From CAVTUU01 sp045804965 (lineage in GTDB: Bacteria; Chloroflexota; Chloroflexia; Thermomicrobiales; UBA6265), in contig JBJMMD010000051.1 of NCBI GenBank assembly GCA_045804965.1, forward strand, positions 62,001 to 126,000: 64,000 nt of DNA. The letters are read 5' to 3'. Each line of letters opens with the position of its first letter. Positions within the stretch are counted from its first letter, which is position 1. A program made the position numbers and the translations under genes. Positions 9,627 to 18,391 of the stretch are shown one piece after another. The notes under the pieces were generated by a model. The model saw only the letters and a program-made list of their open reading frames with translations, had not been told where the DNA came from and made no database searches.

Positions 9627-9839
9627 TGGACTAGACCTTTCGCGGAATCTATCTCGATGTTTTGGAAATCATACCGTAGATGATCAACAACTCCACAATG
9701 TGCATAGCGGATGGGCAAACTGTCGCGATTCGATTGCAGTTCCGCATTCATAACGAGTCATTTATTGACGAAGTCCTGACGCTCGGCCGAGATCCCTCGC
9801 TGGTCTGTCTTTTGACGAGCCCACGACCCGGCTACAACC

Positions 9840-10031
9840 TCAGGTTCGAGCAGCCGTTCTGTCGAAGGCCCAAGCGCGCTCGCGTTCTTGGGTCGCGCTA
9901 GAAACCGGCGCGCGTGGCGTCCCAAAAAGAACCGCGAGGATGTAGCCACCGGCAAGGACGAAGGCGGCATCGCCGACGAATGCTCCAATGCCGAGGGCTG
10001 TGGCTATATCAACCAACTTATCTGTGTTCAT
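9840..10031 (-). CDS. Possible small membrane protein of unknown function
   Basis: The gap 9627-10168 holds no clear gene except this candidate of 63 residues. Residues 8-36 are strongly hydrophobic (IATALGIGAFVGDAAFVLAG then YILAVLFG), enough for one long or two short membrane helices. The C-terminal third is charged. Codons in the hydrophobic part favour G/C at third positions, like real genes here, but the ribosome site is weak (GAAG nine bases upstream of ATG) and no family is recognised. Other open frames in the gap look random. Confidence 0.28.
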   Translation of the reverse strand: MNTDKLVDIATALGIGAFVGDAAFVLAGGYILAVLFGTPRAPVSSATQERERAWAFDRTAART

Positions 10032-10168
10032 CGTTGCGCTTCACCGCTGAACCGCGCATTGGTGTGCGAGGTGGACGCTGCATGTTCGACAGCGGATGAT
10101 CTATGAAGCAATGAGCTATGGAATATGCAGGCGCGTTGGATTGCTTAGGCGATTGGCGACGACCCTGT

Positions 10169-10960
10169 TTACGTGATCGCTACCTTAGGACCTGCAAACT
10201 TCCGCACCGTTTCAACGTCTCGAGCGGCGCTCTGGTAAATCATGTTCGATTCCGTGTTGGATATGAGAAACCGGCAGCCTCGTTGATGCCACCGCTCCAA
10301 CTGAGCCGCTTCGCGTTCGACCATCCCGACGGCCACGCCGTGGCGGCTGCAAATTTCTACAATCCGCTCAATCGCCTCCACGAACACCGGAGCCGAGAAA
10401 TCGCCGGGCACCCCGAGCGAAATCGAGAGGTCTTGCGGTCCCACGCAGACGACGTCGAGACTCGGCACCGTGGCGATCGCATCGAGCTGATCGATCCCTT
10501 CTTGCGATTCGATTTGGACAACCACCATCGACTCGGCATTCGAGGTTTCGACCGCCTCACGGGCATTCAATCGCTCATACCCGTTCCGACCTTCGCCACC
10601 CGCGCCCCGCCGGCCGATCGGCGGATATTTGGCGTAACTGACTGCCTGCTCGACTTGTTCCCGGTGCTCAACCCGGGGAATAATGATGCCAAGCGCGCCG
10701 GTATCCAAACCGCGGGCGACGAGCGCATATTGCAGATCGGTTACGCGCACGAGTGGGCAAATGTCGGTCACGAGCGCCATCTGCACGAGATTCTGGACCG
10801 TCTCCCAATCGAACATGGCATGTTCCATATCGATGAAGAGAAAGTCGTGCCCCGCGAGCGCCATTAACTTGACGATGCTGACTGACCGTGCCTCGTTCAC
10901 AATCGGCCCGGTCACCGTCGCTCCGGACTTCAGCGCCGCCTTCACCCGATTGACTTGCAC
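10169..10960 (-). CDS. HpcH/HpaI-family aldolase
   Basis: 263 residues matching the class II aldolases that cleave or make 2-keto-3-deoxy sugar acids and 4-hydroxy-2-oxoheptanedioate. Visible family features: DFLFIDMEHAMFDWETVQ (metal/acid site near residue 43), GIIIPRVEHREQVEQAV, YPPIGRRGAGG and QIESQEGIDQLDAI, the last carrying the metal-binding Glu. It is third in a minus-strand operon after hydroxypyruvate isomerase and a tartronate-semialdehyde-reductase-like gene, with a 19-base gap. Pyruvate or hydroxypyruvate chemistry fits this setting. Confidence 0.85.
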   Translation of the reverse strand: MQVNRVKAALKSGATVTGPIVNEARSVSIVKLMALAGHDFLFIDMEHAMFDWETVQNLVQMALVTDICPLVRVTDLQYALVARGLDTGALGIIIPRVEHREQVEQAVSYAKYPPIGRRGAGGEGRNGYERLNAREAVETSNAESMVVVQIESQEGIDQLDAIATVPSLDVVCVGPQDLSISLGVPGDFSAPVFVEAIERIVEICSRHGVAVGMVEREAAQLERWHQRGCRFLISNTESNMIYQSAARDVETVRKFAGPKVAIT

Positions 10961-10979
10961 CGATCAACCCTTTCTCGCG

Positions 10980-11873
10980 CTATGCGAGGTGAAAATTGGC
11001 AAGGTCTTCGATGACGGTGATCAAGGAGGAGTGATCGAGATCGCCGTTTCCGTGGGCAGCTAAAGCCTCGAACAACTGGCTAACGACAGATGCAGTCGGC
11101 AAAGGCACGCCCGATTCCTTCCCCGCGGAGAGGGCGATGCCGAGGTCTTTGCGGTGGAGGTCGACGCGGAATCCGGGTTGAAATTGATGGGCGATCATCG
11201 ACGCGCCTTTCAATTCCATGACTCGACTCGCCGCCAACCCGCCCGAAAGCACCTCGACAATCTTCTCCGGGTCGACACCGGCTTTTGCGCCAAGCACCAG
11301 CGCCTCGCTCACCCCCGCATAGTTGATGGCGACGACGATTTGGTTACAGGCCTTGACGGTTTGCCCGGCGCCGGGTCCGCCGACGTGGACGATCGTTTTT
11401 CCCATCGCCGCGAACAGCGGTCGCGCCCGCTCGAAATCCTCGGCTCTCCCGCCAACCATAATGCTCAGCGTGCCTGCAATCGCCCCCTTGTCGCCGCCGC
11501 TGACCGGCGCATCAAGCGCACGGGCTCCCCGCTTGGCCAACACCTGGCTCACTTCGATGGCGGTGGCAGGCGCGATCGTGCTCATGTCGACGAGGAGCGC
11601 GCCTTCGCCCATCGCAACCTCGAGGCCATCGTCGCCAAATACGACTTCACGCACATCGGGCGAGTCGGGCAACATGGTGATGATGGTCTTGGTTTGCTCC
11701 GCGACTTCTCGCGGCGAGCGAGCAGGTGTGAACGCCGGCGATTCGCCAACTAACTCGTCAACCGCGGCTTGGCTGCGATTGTGGACCACTAACTCGAAAC
11801 CGGCCTTGGCGAGATTACTCGCCATCGGCTTGCCCATGATTCCAAGGCCAATGAACCCGATCCGTTCCGCCAT
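10980..11873 (-). CDS. 2-hydroxy-3-oxopropionate (tartronate semialdehyde) reductase-like dehydrogenase
   Basis: 297 residues from the ATG at 11873, chosen because the protein then starts RIGFIGLGIMGKPMASNLAKAG, the dinucleotide-binding GxGxxG at the N-terminus. The substrate motif DAPVSGGDKGAIAGTLSIMVGG (about 120-141) and the catalytic lysine segment GPGAGQTVKACNQI identify the beta-hydroxyacid dehydrogenase family. With hydroxypyruvate isomerase directly upstream (17-base gap), reduction of tartronate semialdehyde to glycerate is the most likely role. Other 3-hydroxyacid substrates remain possible. Confidence 0.85.
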   Translation of the reverse strand: MAERIGFIGLGIMGKPMASNLAKAGFELVVHNRSQAAVDELVGESPAFTPARSPREVAEQTKTIITMLPDSPDVREVVFGDDGLEVAMGEGALLVDMSTIAPATAIEVSQVLAKRGARALDAPVSGGDKGAIAGTLSIMVGGRAEDFERARPLFAAMGKTIVHVGGPGAGQTVKACNQIVVAINYAGVSEALVLGAKAGVDPEKIVEVLSGGLAASRVMELKGASMIAHQFQPGFRVDLHRKDLGIALSAGKESGVPLPTASVVSQLFEALAAHGNGDLDHSSLITVIEDLANFHLA

Positions 11874-11890
11874 CGCGGCTGTTCCTTCTA

Positions 11891-12676
11891 CTAGGGCCAA
11901 TAACCCCACTCTCGCAGCCAGCTGAGCGATTCTTCCGTCGTGCCGAGCGGCCGATATTCGAGGCTGACCCAACCGTCGTAGCCACTCTCATCGATGGCTT
12001 TCAGCACATACGGGTAGTGGATCTCACCAGTGCCTGGTTGGTTTCGGTTCGGACTGTCCGCAATTTGGACATGCTCGACGTCAGATAAGTACTTCGTGAA
12101 CGCGACGGTCAAGTTCCCGTTCATCCGTTGCTGGTGATAAAAGTCGAACTGGAGCTTCAGGTTGGAATGACCAACGCGCCAGATCACTTCGTGCGCGCGA
12201 GGCAACGTAGGCACCATGAAGTTCGGGGCATCGTAGTAATTCAGCGGCTCGATCAATTGCAGAACTCCGGCACTCTGCGCTTGCTCGGCCGCGTAAGCGA
12301 GATTCGCGAATAGCGTTTCTTTTTGGGTAGCGAAGGGAACATCGGGCAGCGCGACGCCCGCTAGGCAATTGAGTCGCGGGCATCCAAGGGTCGATGCAAT
12401 TTCGAGCGCCTCTGCGACTCCTGCTTTGAACTCGTCTACCCGTCTTGGGTCGTTGGCGATCCCTCGATCACCCTTGGCGAAGTCTCCCGCCGGGAGATTG
12501 AACAGAACTTGTTGCAGTCCATTGCGCTGTAGTGCCTTGCGAATCTCAGGAACATTCTCATCATAAGGAAAGAGAAATTCGACCGCGGTAAACCCCGCCG
12601 CGGCCGCCCGCTCAAACCGTTCGAGCAATGGATATTCGGTAAAGAGCATCGACAGATTCGCAGCAAATCGTGGCAT
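11891..12676 (-). CDS. hyi: Hydroxypyruvate isomerase-like TIM-barrel protein
   Basis: 261 residues from the ATG at 12676, which has GAGAGG seven bases upstream. MPRFAANLSMLFTEYPLLERFERAA and AVEFLFPYD are typical of Hyi, which interconverts hydroxypyruvate and tartronate semialdehyde. Metal and acid residues are seen in LQLIEPLNYYD, LKLQFDFYHQQ, HVQIADSPNRNQPGTGEI and WVSLEYRP. It is first in a three-gene operon with a reductase and an HpcH aldolase, forming a short route from C2/C3 hydroxyacids toward glycerate. Confidence 0.85.
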   Translation of the reverse strand: MPRFAANLSMLFTEYPLLERFERAAAAGFTAVEFLFPYDENVPEIRKALQRNGLQQVLFNLPAGDFAKGDRGIANDPRRVDEFKAGVAEALEIASTLGCPRLNCLAGVALPDVPFATQKETLFANLAYAAEQAQSAGVLQLIEPLNYYDAPNFMVPTLPRAHEVIWRVGHSNLKLQFDFYHQQRMNGNLTVAFTKYLSDVEHVQIADSPNRNQPGTGEIHYPYVLKAIDESGYDGWVSLEYRPLGTTEESLSWLREWGYWP

Positions 12677-12724
12677 GTTCGCCCCTCTCCCCCGCTGAGA
12701 CGACTCCATCCCAACGAGGTCGCG

Positions 12725-12743
12725 AGCGCATCCTAGATGCGCT
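12725..12743. promoter_or_regulatory. Perfect 19-bp palindrome between divergent genes (candidate operator)
   Basis: AGCGCATC-CTA-GATGCGCT is an 8-3-8 perfect inverted repeat in the 174-base gap between hyi (minus) and the S9 peptidase (plus). There is no T-run on either side, so a terminator is unlikely and a dimeric repressor site is more plausible. The regulator is unknown. Confidence 0.4.
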
Positions 12744-12850
12744 TCTATCGCCGGTCAATGGAGAATTGTTCCATCAAACCAGAGTCACGTAGAATGACCG
12801 CGCGATTCTTGCGCGAATTATGTTGAACCCCGCTAGGAGCTCTGACCTTC

Positions 12851-14833
12851 ATGCGCTTACCGACGAAGACCGCAGTCCGTCAAAAACGAGAGCGCGAAGC
12901 GCCGACTACGGTCGAACATACTGTTGCACCCGCGCCGCTCACGCCAGCTGAACTTACGGACCGATTGTCGCCGACTGACCCGCAGATATCGCTGGATGGT
13001 GCGTTCGTCGCATTCACCGTCGCGCCGATGGCGAAGAAGGGCGAGCACCTTGAGAGCGCAATCTGGATGTCGCGTAACGGCGAATCCGCGGTCCAATTTA
13101 CCTCCGGTGTCGCCCACGATCATTCGCCGCGGTGGTCGCCCGACGGCAGGAAGCTGCTGTTTCTCTCCGATCGCGCGGAGCGAGGCAAGGACAAGCTCTA
13201 CCTGCTCCCGCTGGATGGCGGCGAGGCGAAGGCGCTCGGCGACCTAAGCGGCGAGTTTTCTTCTCTGGAATGGTCACCGGACGGCAGGCGCATTGCCGCC
13301 CTCCGAAAGGACCCTGAGCCTGAGCACGAAAAGAAGCGCAAAGAGGACAAGTTCGATCACATTGTGGTCGACGCCGAGCCCCAGCTCGATCGGGTATGGG
13401 TCGTCAACGCCGAGGACGGCTCCGCCCGGTGCATCACTAGCGGCAAGCGCCAGATCCGGTCCTTCGCCTGGCATCCATCGGGCGAGCAATTCGCAATCGT
13501 CACCACTGATGGCCCGGATGAAGACGCTTCCTGCGGCCCCGGCGACGTTTGGTTGATCCCGGTAAGCGGCGGTTTGCCAAAGCACGTTAGCCGGCTGAGC
13601 ATGGTGCCCGGAAGTCCGACGTTCATCGAGGTTAACGGCGAATCGACGATCGCGCTCTACGCCAACGGTCACCGCGCCGATCCCGCCGACTCGGTCTGGA
13701 TCGTTCTGGCCGCGGGCGGTCAAGCCCGTAACGTTTTGCCGGACTACGTGGGAACTGTTGAGCTCCTGACAGCTTGGCCAGACCATCCCGGATGTGTTGC
13801 AGTGCGCATGGTGGAAGGTGTTCACGTCAAGGTCTATGGTCTCGATTGCGCAACCGGCGAACTGATGCCGTTGAGTCCGAAGGGCTTCCACGATGACGGC
13901 GCCACTGTCAGCGGGCCAAGCCTTTCCGCTGACGGCGAGCGGATCGCGCTCGTCTGGGCCGATGGCGACAAACCCGAAGAAGTTTATGCCGGTCCGGTCG
14001 CCAAGCCGGCGACCGCGATCTCATCCTTTGGCAAAAACTTCCTCGGCCGCCTGGGCAAGGTCGAAACCGTGACCTGGGACAGCGACGGGGTGGAGATTGA
14101 AGGTCTCCTCACCTTGCCGCCCGGATACCAGCAAGGGCAACGGTACCCGCTCGTTGTCGAGGTCCATGGTGGTCCGACCTGGCAATGGGACGATCATGCC
14201 TATCTTGATTGGCACGATTGGGCCCAGTTTCTTGCCAGTCATGGCTACGCGGTGCTGCAACCCAATCCGCGCGGCAGCACTGGCCGCGGTTCGGAGTTCC
14301 AAAAGCTGCTTCAAGATGATGTCGGAGGCGGTGAATCGCGCGATCTCGTCGCCGGCGCGCTGGCGATGGTCGAGCGTGGCGTCGCCGACCGTGATCGTCT
14401 CGGCATCGGCGGCTGGAGCTGGGGCGGGTATCTGACGGCGAGGACCATTACCCAAACCGATATCTTCAAGGCCGCGTCGATGGGCGCCGGACTTTCAAAT
14501 GTTATCTCTGATCATGGCACCGACGACATCCCGTCCGCAAACCTGCTCTACTTCCCCGGTCTCCCATATCAGCATCTGGACCACTATTGGGAGCGTTCAC
14601 CAATCCGCCATGTGACGAACGTGAAAACGCCTACACTGATCCTGCATGGTGACGCTGATGCCCGGGTCCATCCGGCGCAGGGCATGGAATGGTATCGCGC
14701 CCTTAAAAGCCTAAACGTTCCCGTTGAGTTCGTGCGCTATCCCCGCGAAGCTCATCCTATCCGCGAACGCGCTCACCAGATCGACCTCCTTGAGCGCTTG
14801 ATCGCCTGGTTCGACCGATGGCTGAAACAGTAG
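12851..14833 (+). CDS. S9 family serine peptidase (acylaminoacyl-peptidase / prolyl oligopeptidase type)
   Basis: 660 residues. The N-terminal two thirds is a beta-propeller with TolB/WD40-like repeats such as HSPRWSPDGRKLLFLSDR and SSLEWSPDGRRIAALR. The C-terminal alpha/beta hydrolase has the nucleophile motif GGWSWGGY (Ser523), HGDADARVH (Asp603) and the His in YPREAHP (His635). This is the usual layout for oligopeptidases that cut short peptides. No signal peptide is seen, so it is probably cytoplasmic. ATG start with TAGGAG ten bases upstream. Confidence 0.92.
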   Translation: MRLPTKTAVRQKREREAPTTVEHTVAPAPLTPAELTDRLSPTDPQISLDGAFVAFTVAPMAKKGEHLESAIWMSRNGESAVQFTSGVAHDHSPRWSPDGRKLLFLSDRAERGKDKLYLLPLDGGEAKALGDLSGEFSSLEWSPDGRRIAALRKDPEPEHEKKRKEDKFDHIVVDAEPQLDRVWVVNAEDGSARCITSGKRQIRSFAWHPSGEQFAIVTTDGPDEDASCGPGDVWLIPVSGGLPKHVSRLSMVPGSPTFIEVNGESTIALYANGHRADPADSVWIVLAAGGQARNVLPDYVGTVELLTAWPDHPGCVAVRMVEGVHVKVYGLDCATGELMPLSPKGFHDDGATVSGPSLSADGERIALVWADGDKPEEVYAGPVAKPATAISSFGKNFLGRLGKVETVTWDSDGVEIEGLLTLPPGYQQGQRYPLVVEVHGGPTWQWDDHAYLDWHDWAQFLASHGYAVLQPNPRGSTGRGSEFQKLLQDDVGGGESRDLVAGALAMVERGVADRDRLGIGGWSWGGYLTARTITQTDIFKAASMGAGLSNVISDHGTDDIPSANLLYFPGLPYQHLDHYWERSPIRHVTNVKTPTLILHGDADARVHPAQGMEWYRALKSLNVPVEFVRYPREAHPIRERAHQIDLLERLIAWFDRWLKQ

Positions 14834-15001
14834 GAAAGCCAAGATGTCGGATTTCTGATCAGACGCTCAGCGACCGAAAACCTCTGCTGGGTTTGGCCAG
14901 GTGGCGATGCCACCACATCTGATGAGACTCAGCCCTGGACGGGCTTCGTCTTTCGTAGCCGTCCCACTGGGTGATTTCAGCCTCGGGAATGGGAGCGAGA
15001 T

Positions 15002-16201
15002 TTATCCCACTCCCAACACGCGCGAAATCGTTTCCGCCCAGACCCGAGCCATGGTGACGAGCTCGGGGATATAAACAGCTTCATTGGCGCCGTGCGCGTT
15101 TTCGCCGCCCGGTCCGTAGCCGACGGTTTCGATCCCCATTTGCCGGTAAAAGCGACCGTCCGTTGCCCCAGCCCAGGCAACGAAATATCCGGCCTCCTTG
15201 GCGGTCACATCTCGAACTGCTTGCTGCAGCGTTTTCACGATCGCGGAGTCTTCCGGCGTGATATTTGCTTCGATATAGGTATCAAGCGCGTGCTCGACTA
15301 TTTCATAGCGGAATTCAGGATCGGTTGCCGCGACGGCATCGAGGGCTGCCGTTGCCTCGGCTAACGCGGTCTCGCGAGTTTCACCGGGAATCAGCCGGCG
15401 ATCGACGGAAATCGTGCATTCGCCGGGAACGACGTTGTGAGCGATCCCAGCGCTGATCATGTTGACGCTGATCACCGGTTTGCCCACGGCCGGGTGGAAC
15501 TTGTCGATGTCCTTTTCAAGGGCCAACACGCCTTTGGACGCTTTCGCAATTGCATTGATGCCGGTTGCGCGCGCCGCCGCAGTGTGCGAAGCACGGCCGA
15601 AGAAGGTGACGTCGAATCCGAGAATGCCGCGTTCGGCATTCCGTACCTTGAGATCGCTCTTTTCGCCTATCAAGCAGTAGTCCGGTTTTGGCAGGCGTCC
15701 TGCTTTGACCTCGTCGAGGAGATATATCGTGCCGAACTCTGCGCTCGTTTCCTCGTCGGAGACGATGTGCGCCTGCAAGCGTCCGCGCAGCCGAGCCTCC
15801 TGAAAGAGACCCATGAGGTACAGCATGACGCCGGTGGCGCTCTTCATGTCGGACGCGCCGCGCCCGTACAGCCTCGTCCGGCCCTGGTTTATTGTGGGTG
15901 CGAACGGATCGGTTTGCCACGAAGACGCATCCGAAACCGGGACCGTATCGAGGTGCCCGTTCATCGCAATCGTCGGTCCAGTACTACCTTCACCGATTGA
16001 AATGACGACATTCGGCCGCGCCGGATCTTTGGCAACGATCTGAGCTTCCAGACCGCGTGCCGCGCACCAGCCAGCGACAAATTCCATGACGCTGCGTTCT
16101 TCACCGCTGGGACTTGGGATTGCGATCAGATCACTTGCGATGTCGAGAATGTCCCGCTCGTCGACTCGTTCATTCCACGCGCTCGAAACCACCAAACACA
16201 C
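15002..16201 (-). CDS. M20 family metallopeptidase (ArgE/DapE/carboxypeptidase G2 type)
   Basis: 399 residues. Metal ligands are recognisable: MNGHLDTVPV (first His/Asp), YGRGASDMKSATG (bridging Asp), SDEETSAEFG (Glu pair) and the terminal GGENAHGANEAVYI (His). The middle RASHTAAARATGINAI is the dimerisation-domain His region. The family hydrolyses N-acyl amino acids or small peptides and the substrate cannot be fixed here. The start is uncertain: GTG at 16201 or GTG at 16192, the latter with GAGG eight bases ahead. The gene lies 26 bases downstream of darA on the same strand. Confidence 0.9.
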   Translation of the reverse strand: MCLVVSSAWNERVDERDILDIASDLIAIPSPSGEERSVMEFVAGWCAARGLEAQIVAKDPARPNVVISIGEGSTGPTIAMNGHLDTVPVSDASSWQTDPFAPTINQGRTRLYGRGASDMKSATGVMLYLMGLFQEARLRGRLQAHIVSDEETSAEFGTIYLLDEVKAGRLPKPDYCLIGEKSDLKVRNAERGILGFDVTFFGRASHTAAARATGINAIAKASKGVLALEKDIDKFHPAVGKPVISVNMISAGIAHNVVPGECTISVDRRLIPGETRETALAEATAALDAVAATDPEFRYEIVEHALDTYIEANITPEDSAIVKTLQQAVRDVTAKEAGYFVAWAGATDGRFYRQMGIETVGYGPGGENAHGANEAVYIPELVTMARVWAETISRVLGVG

Positions 16202-16227
16202 CTCAATGCTGCCAGCAAGCCATCCAG

Positions 16228-16557
16228 TTACAGACGCTCAAACCGTTCAACATTTGCGACGAACACAACCGCGCCGCCGACCTCAACCTCGAAATTTTCC
16301 GGCATGTAGAGCAAGCCCGGTTCGAGTGCCGGCGAGTAGGGTACGGCAATCTGCGTTCTCCGCCGGCAAGTGCGGCGAAGAACGGCGAGCACATGTTGCA
16401 CCGTCTCGTCCTCGACGCCAATCATCAAACTTGTATTGCCAGTGCGGAGAAACGAGCCGGTCGTGCTGATCTTCGTGAATCGGTAGTTAGCGTCCAAGAG
16501 TGCGTTCGTCAGGACTTCAGTGTCCTCATCTTGCACGATGGCAAAAATAAGTTTCAT
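16228..16557 (-). CDS. darA: Cyclic-di-AMP receptor, PII-like (DarA/PstA family)
   Basis: 109 residues, the normal length of this family. MKLIFAIVQDEDTEVLTNAL, followed by FRFTK-like (YRFTKISTTGSFLRTGNTSLMIGVED) and the long loop leading to CRRRTQIAVPY, is the DarA pattern (formerly DUF970). The homotrimer binds c-di-AMP. The ATG start has a strong GGAGG seven bases upstream. No diadenylate cyclase is nearby. Presence of the gene implies c-di-AMP signalling in this organism. Confidence 0.88.
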   Translation of the reverse strand: MKLIFAIVQDEDTEVLTNALLDANYRFTKISTTGSFLRTGNTSLMIGVEDETVQHVLAVLRRTCRRRTQIAVPYSPALEPGLLYMPENFEVEVGGAVVFVANVERFERL

Positions 16558-16723
16558 CAGCGCCCCTCCCCGCGCGCTGTTGACGCTTAGGTCAGCGTCA
16601 AACGCCCTGGAGCACTACTCGCCATGCGAGGTAGCGCTTGTAGCGATGGATCGAGTCTATCAGAACGCGTTACGCGTTGAGGAAACCGTGCACGGCGGCA
16701 CGTTCAGCGATAGTGCTTGTGCC

Positions 16724-17569
16724 CTAGCCTCGGCGCCGATTCTCGCGGCCGACCTTCACCAAACCGCGTTCCAGGAGCACGGCAGCCACCAGGATCGCTT
16801 CGGGCGTGCCGAGTCCGGCGGCGACCGCATTTTCCGATAGTGAGCGCTCGCCATTGAGTTGGTTGATGAGCATCCATTCGAGCGGGGCAACTTCGAGCGC
16901 ATCGTCAGGATCGAGGGGTAGCCGAAGCACAAGGTCGAGCACCGTTTCCTCGGTCAATCCATGTGTGGGAGGCGGCGGAGGTTCAGGAGGTGCTTCGACC
17001 GGCACGATCTGAGCCTCGACGGGGCCGACCTGGCCGAGGATTGATAAGCGCTGTTCGACGACCGCCACGTGCTGATTGATGTGGTCAGCCTGGGCAAAAT
17101 CGACCGCTTCGACGATCGCCACGACATTGCCGCCGTTCACGAACGGCACCCCAAGATAGGAGCGATAGCCGAACTCATCCGGGCGCGGGGGCGGTATTTC
17201 ATGCTGGACCGTGCCGCTCCAAATAACCGGCCGTCGTTGCGAGAACGCGATCATGGGCAAGACCACTGATTCAGGTGGAACAAGGCCGAAATACAGACCA
17301 CCATCCGCGAGCGCTGTTGCCGCATGCCATCGTTGCCCGCGCGCGATTGGCCGGAAGATCGTCACGCGCCGCGCGCCGGTCTCTTGCAGCACTTGGTGGA
17401 TCAGGGTCTCGATCTGCCTGTCGTTTTGATTTGTAATCGCTTCGGCGCCGAGGTCAGCTGCGATTTGGGATTGGGCACGACGTTGCAGACGCACGATGTA
17501 GCGTTTCCGCTCTTCCTGCGTCTCTTCTTCCACATTTGGATGTGACCGACTGTTGCTCGGCTGCTCCAT
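16724..17569 (-). CDS. GAF-domain protein with C-terminal helical domain
   Basis: 281 residues. Residues ~50-170 read as a GAF domain (ETLIHQVLQETGARRVTIFRP, then FGYRSYLGVPFVNGGNVVAIVEAVDF). A proline-rich linker PPEPPPPPTHG follows. The last ~75 residues (EETVLDLVLRLPLDPDDALEV through PEAILVAAVLLERGLVKV) look like a small winged-helix domain ending in VLLERGLVKV. No kinase, cyclase or HD residues are seen. It may sense a ligand and act through protein contacts. It lies in a minus-strand row with the AsnC-type domain and darA. Confidence 0.6.
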   Translation of the reverse strand: MEQPSNSRSHPNVEEETQEERKRYIVRLQRRAQSQIAADLGAEAITNQNDRQIETLIHQVLQETGARRVTIFRPIARGQRWHAATALADGGLYFGLVPPESVVLPMIAFSQRRPVIWSGTVQHEIPPPRPDEFGYRSYLGVPFVNGGNVVAIVEAVDFAQADHINQHVAVVEQRLSILGQVGPVEAQIVPVEAPPEPPPPPTHGLTEETVLDLVLRLPLDPDDALEVAPLEWMLINQLNGERSLSENAVAAGLGTPEAILVAAVLLERGLVKVGRENRRRG

Positions 17570-17602
17570 CGACTCGCTACCGTATCAAATCTCGCCTCGG
17601 CG

Positions 17603-17827
17603 CTACCCGATCTGCATGAGCGTGACAGTGCTCAATACGCCACTGGTCTTCTGGATTTTGCCCATCACGAGCTCACCAATCGCTTTCGGATCGTCCGATT
17701 CCAACACCGCCACAAGATCATACGTGCCGGCCACTGAATCGACCTGAGCAATTCCCGCGCGTCGGAGCTCATCTTGGATGCGGAGACTGGTGCCCACTTC
17801 AGCGGTAATCAACACGTATGCTTTCAT
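17603..17827 (-). CDS. Stand-alone Lrp/AsnC ligand-binding (RAM) domain protein
   Basis: 74 residues consisting only of the alpha-beta sandwich effector domain of Lrp/AsnC regulators: MKAYVLITAEVGTSLRIQDEL, then VDSVAGTYDLVAVLESDDPKAIGELVMGKIQ and GVLSTVTL. No DNA-binding helix-turn-helix is present. Such proteins form oligomers that bind amino acids and may regulate partners. It is 17 bases downstream of the conserved unknown at 17845 and 33 bases upstream of the GAF gene, all on the minus strand, so one operon is likely. Confidence 0.85.
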   Translation of the reverse strand: MKAYVLITAEVGTSLRIQDELRRAGIAQVDSVAGTYDLVAVLESDDPKAIGELVMGKIQKTSGVLSTVTLMQIG

Positions 17828-17844
17828 CAGCGCTCTTTCTGGGA

Positions 17845-18309
17845 TCAGCCGCGTGCGCCTCGATGCCAGATGGTATACATGCCGTCGCCTCGGACCAGAC
17901 TTCGCATCGCTTCCTGTTCCAATCGCCGTAGCTCTGCAAATTGCTCTTCGGCCTGAGCCGCCAGTGCTTCACCGCCTTCATCCCGACAGCGGCCGACCAG
18001 GGCATCGAGCAATCCTACCTCCGCAAACACCCGGACCGCTCCCGGCCACGGTGCGAGCGTTAATTGTTGCGGTAACGGTAGACCAGGCCTGAGCCGCCGA
18101 AACGAGTTCAATCGTGCCTCTGGGCTTTCGACCATGCCGTCGACCATAACCACGGGTTCGGACTCGTTCGACTTGCGGCAATCGAGAATTAGGGACCGGC
18201 CGACTCGCGGGAAAAAGATGCTGAGCACCTCCGCGCTCTTGACCGCCATCAAAACCTGATCGAAGAACTCTGTGCCTGCTTCTTCCATTGCCCGCTCGTC
18301 TTGCCCCAT
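17845..18309 (-). CDS. Conserved-looking protein of unknown function
   Basis: 154 residues with no recognised family. The first ~60 residues are mixed alpha/beta (FFDQVLMAVKSAEVLSIFFP, RSLILDCR). The centre has a proline-rich LPLPQQLTLAPWPGAVRVF, and the C-terminal half is a charged helix rich in Ala, Glu and Arg (AQAEEQFAELRRLEQEAMRSL). No signal peptide or membrane helix. Codon use fits its neighbours, and it is the first gene in the short run toward the AsnC-type and GAF proteins. The start may be the ATG at 18309 or the one at 18288. Confidence 0.6.
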   Translation of the reverse strand: MGQDERAMEEAGTEFFDQVLMAVKSAEVLSIFFPRVGRSLILDCRKSNESEPVVMVDGMVESPEARLNSFRRLRPGLPLPQQLTLAPWPGAVRVFAEVGLLDALVGRCRDEGGEALAAQAEEQFAELRRLEQEAMRSLVRGDGMYTIWHRGARG

Positions 18310-18391
18310 GGACTGGTCTTCGTTCGCGCCGTACCTCCTGTGCGTTATCCCTTTCTATCTTACGCTGCCGGGGCAATGCTCGCCTCCGATA

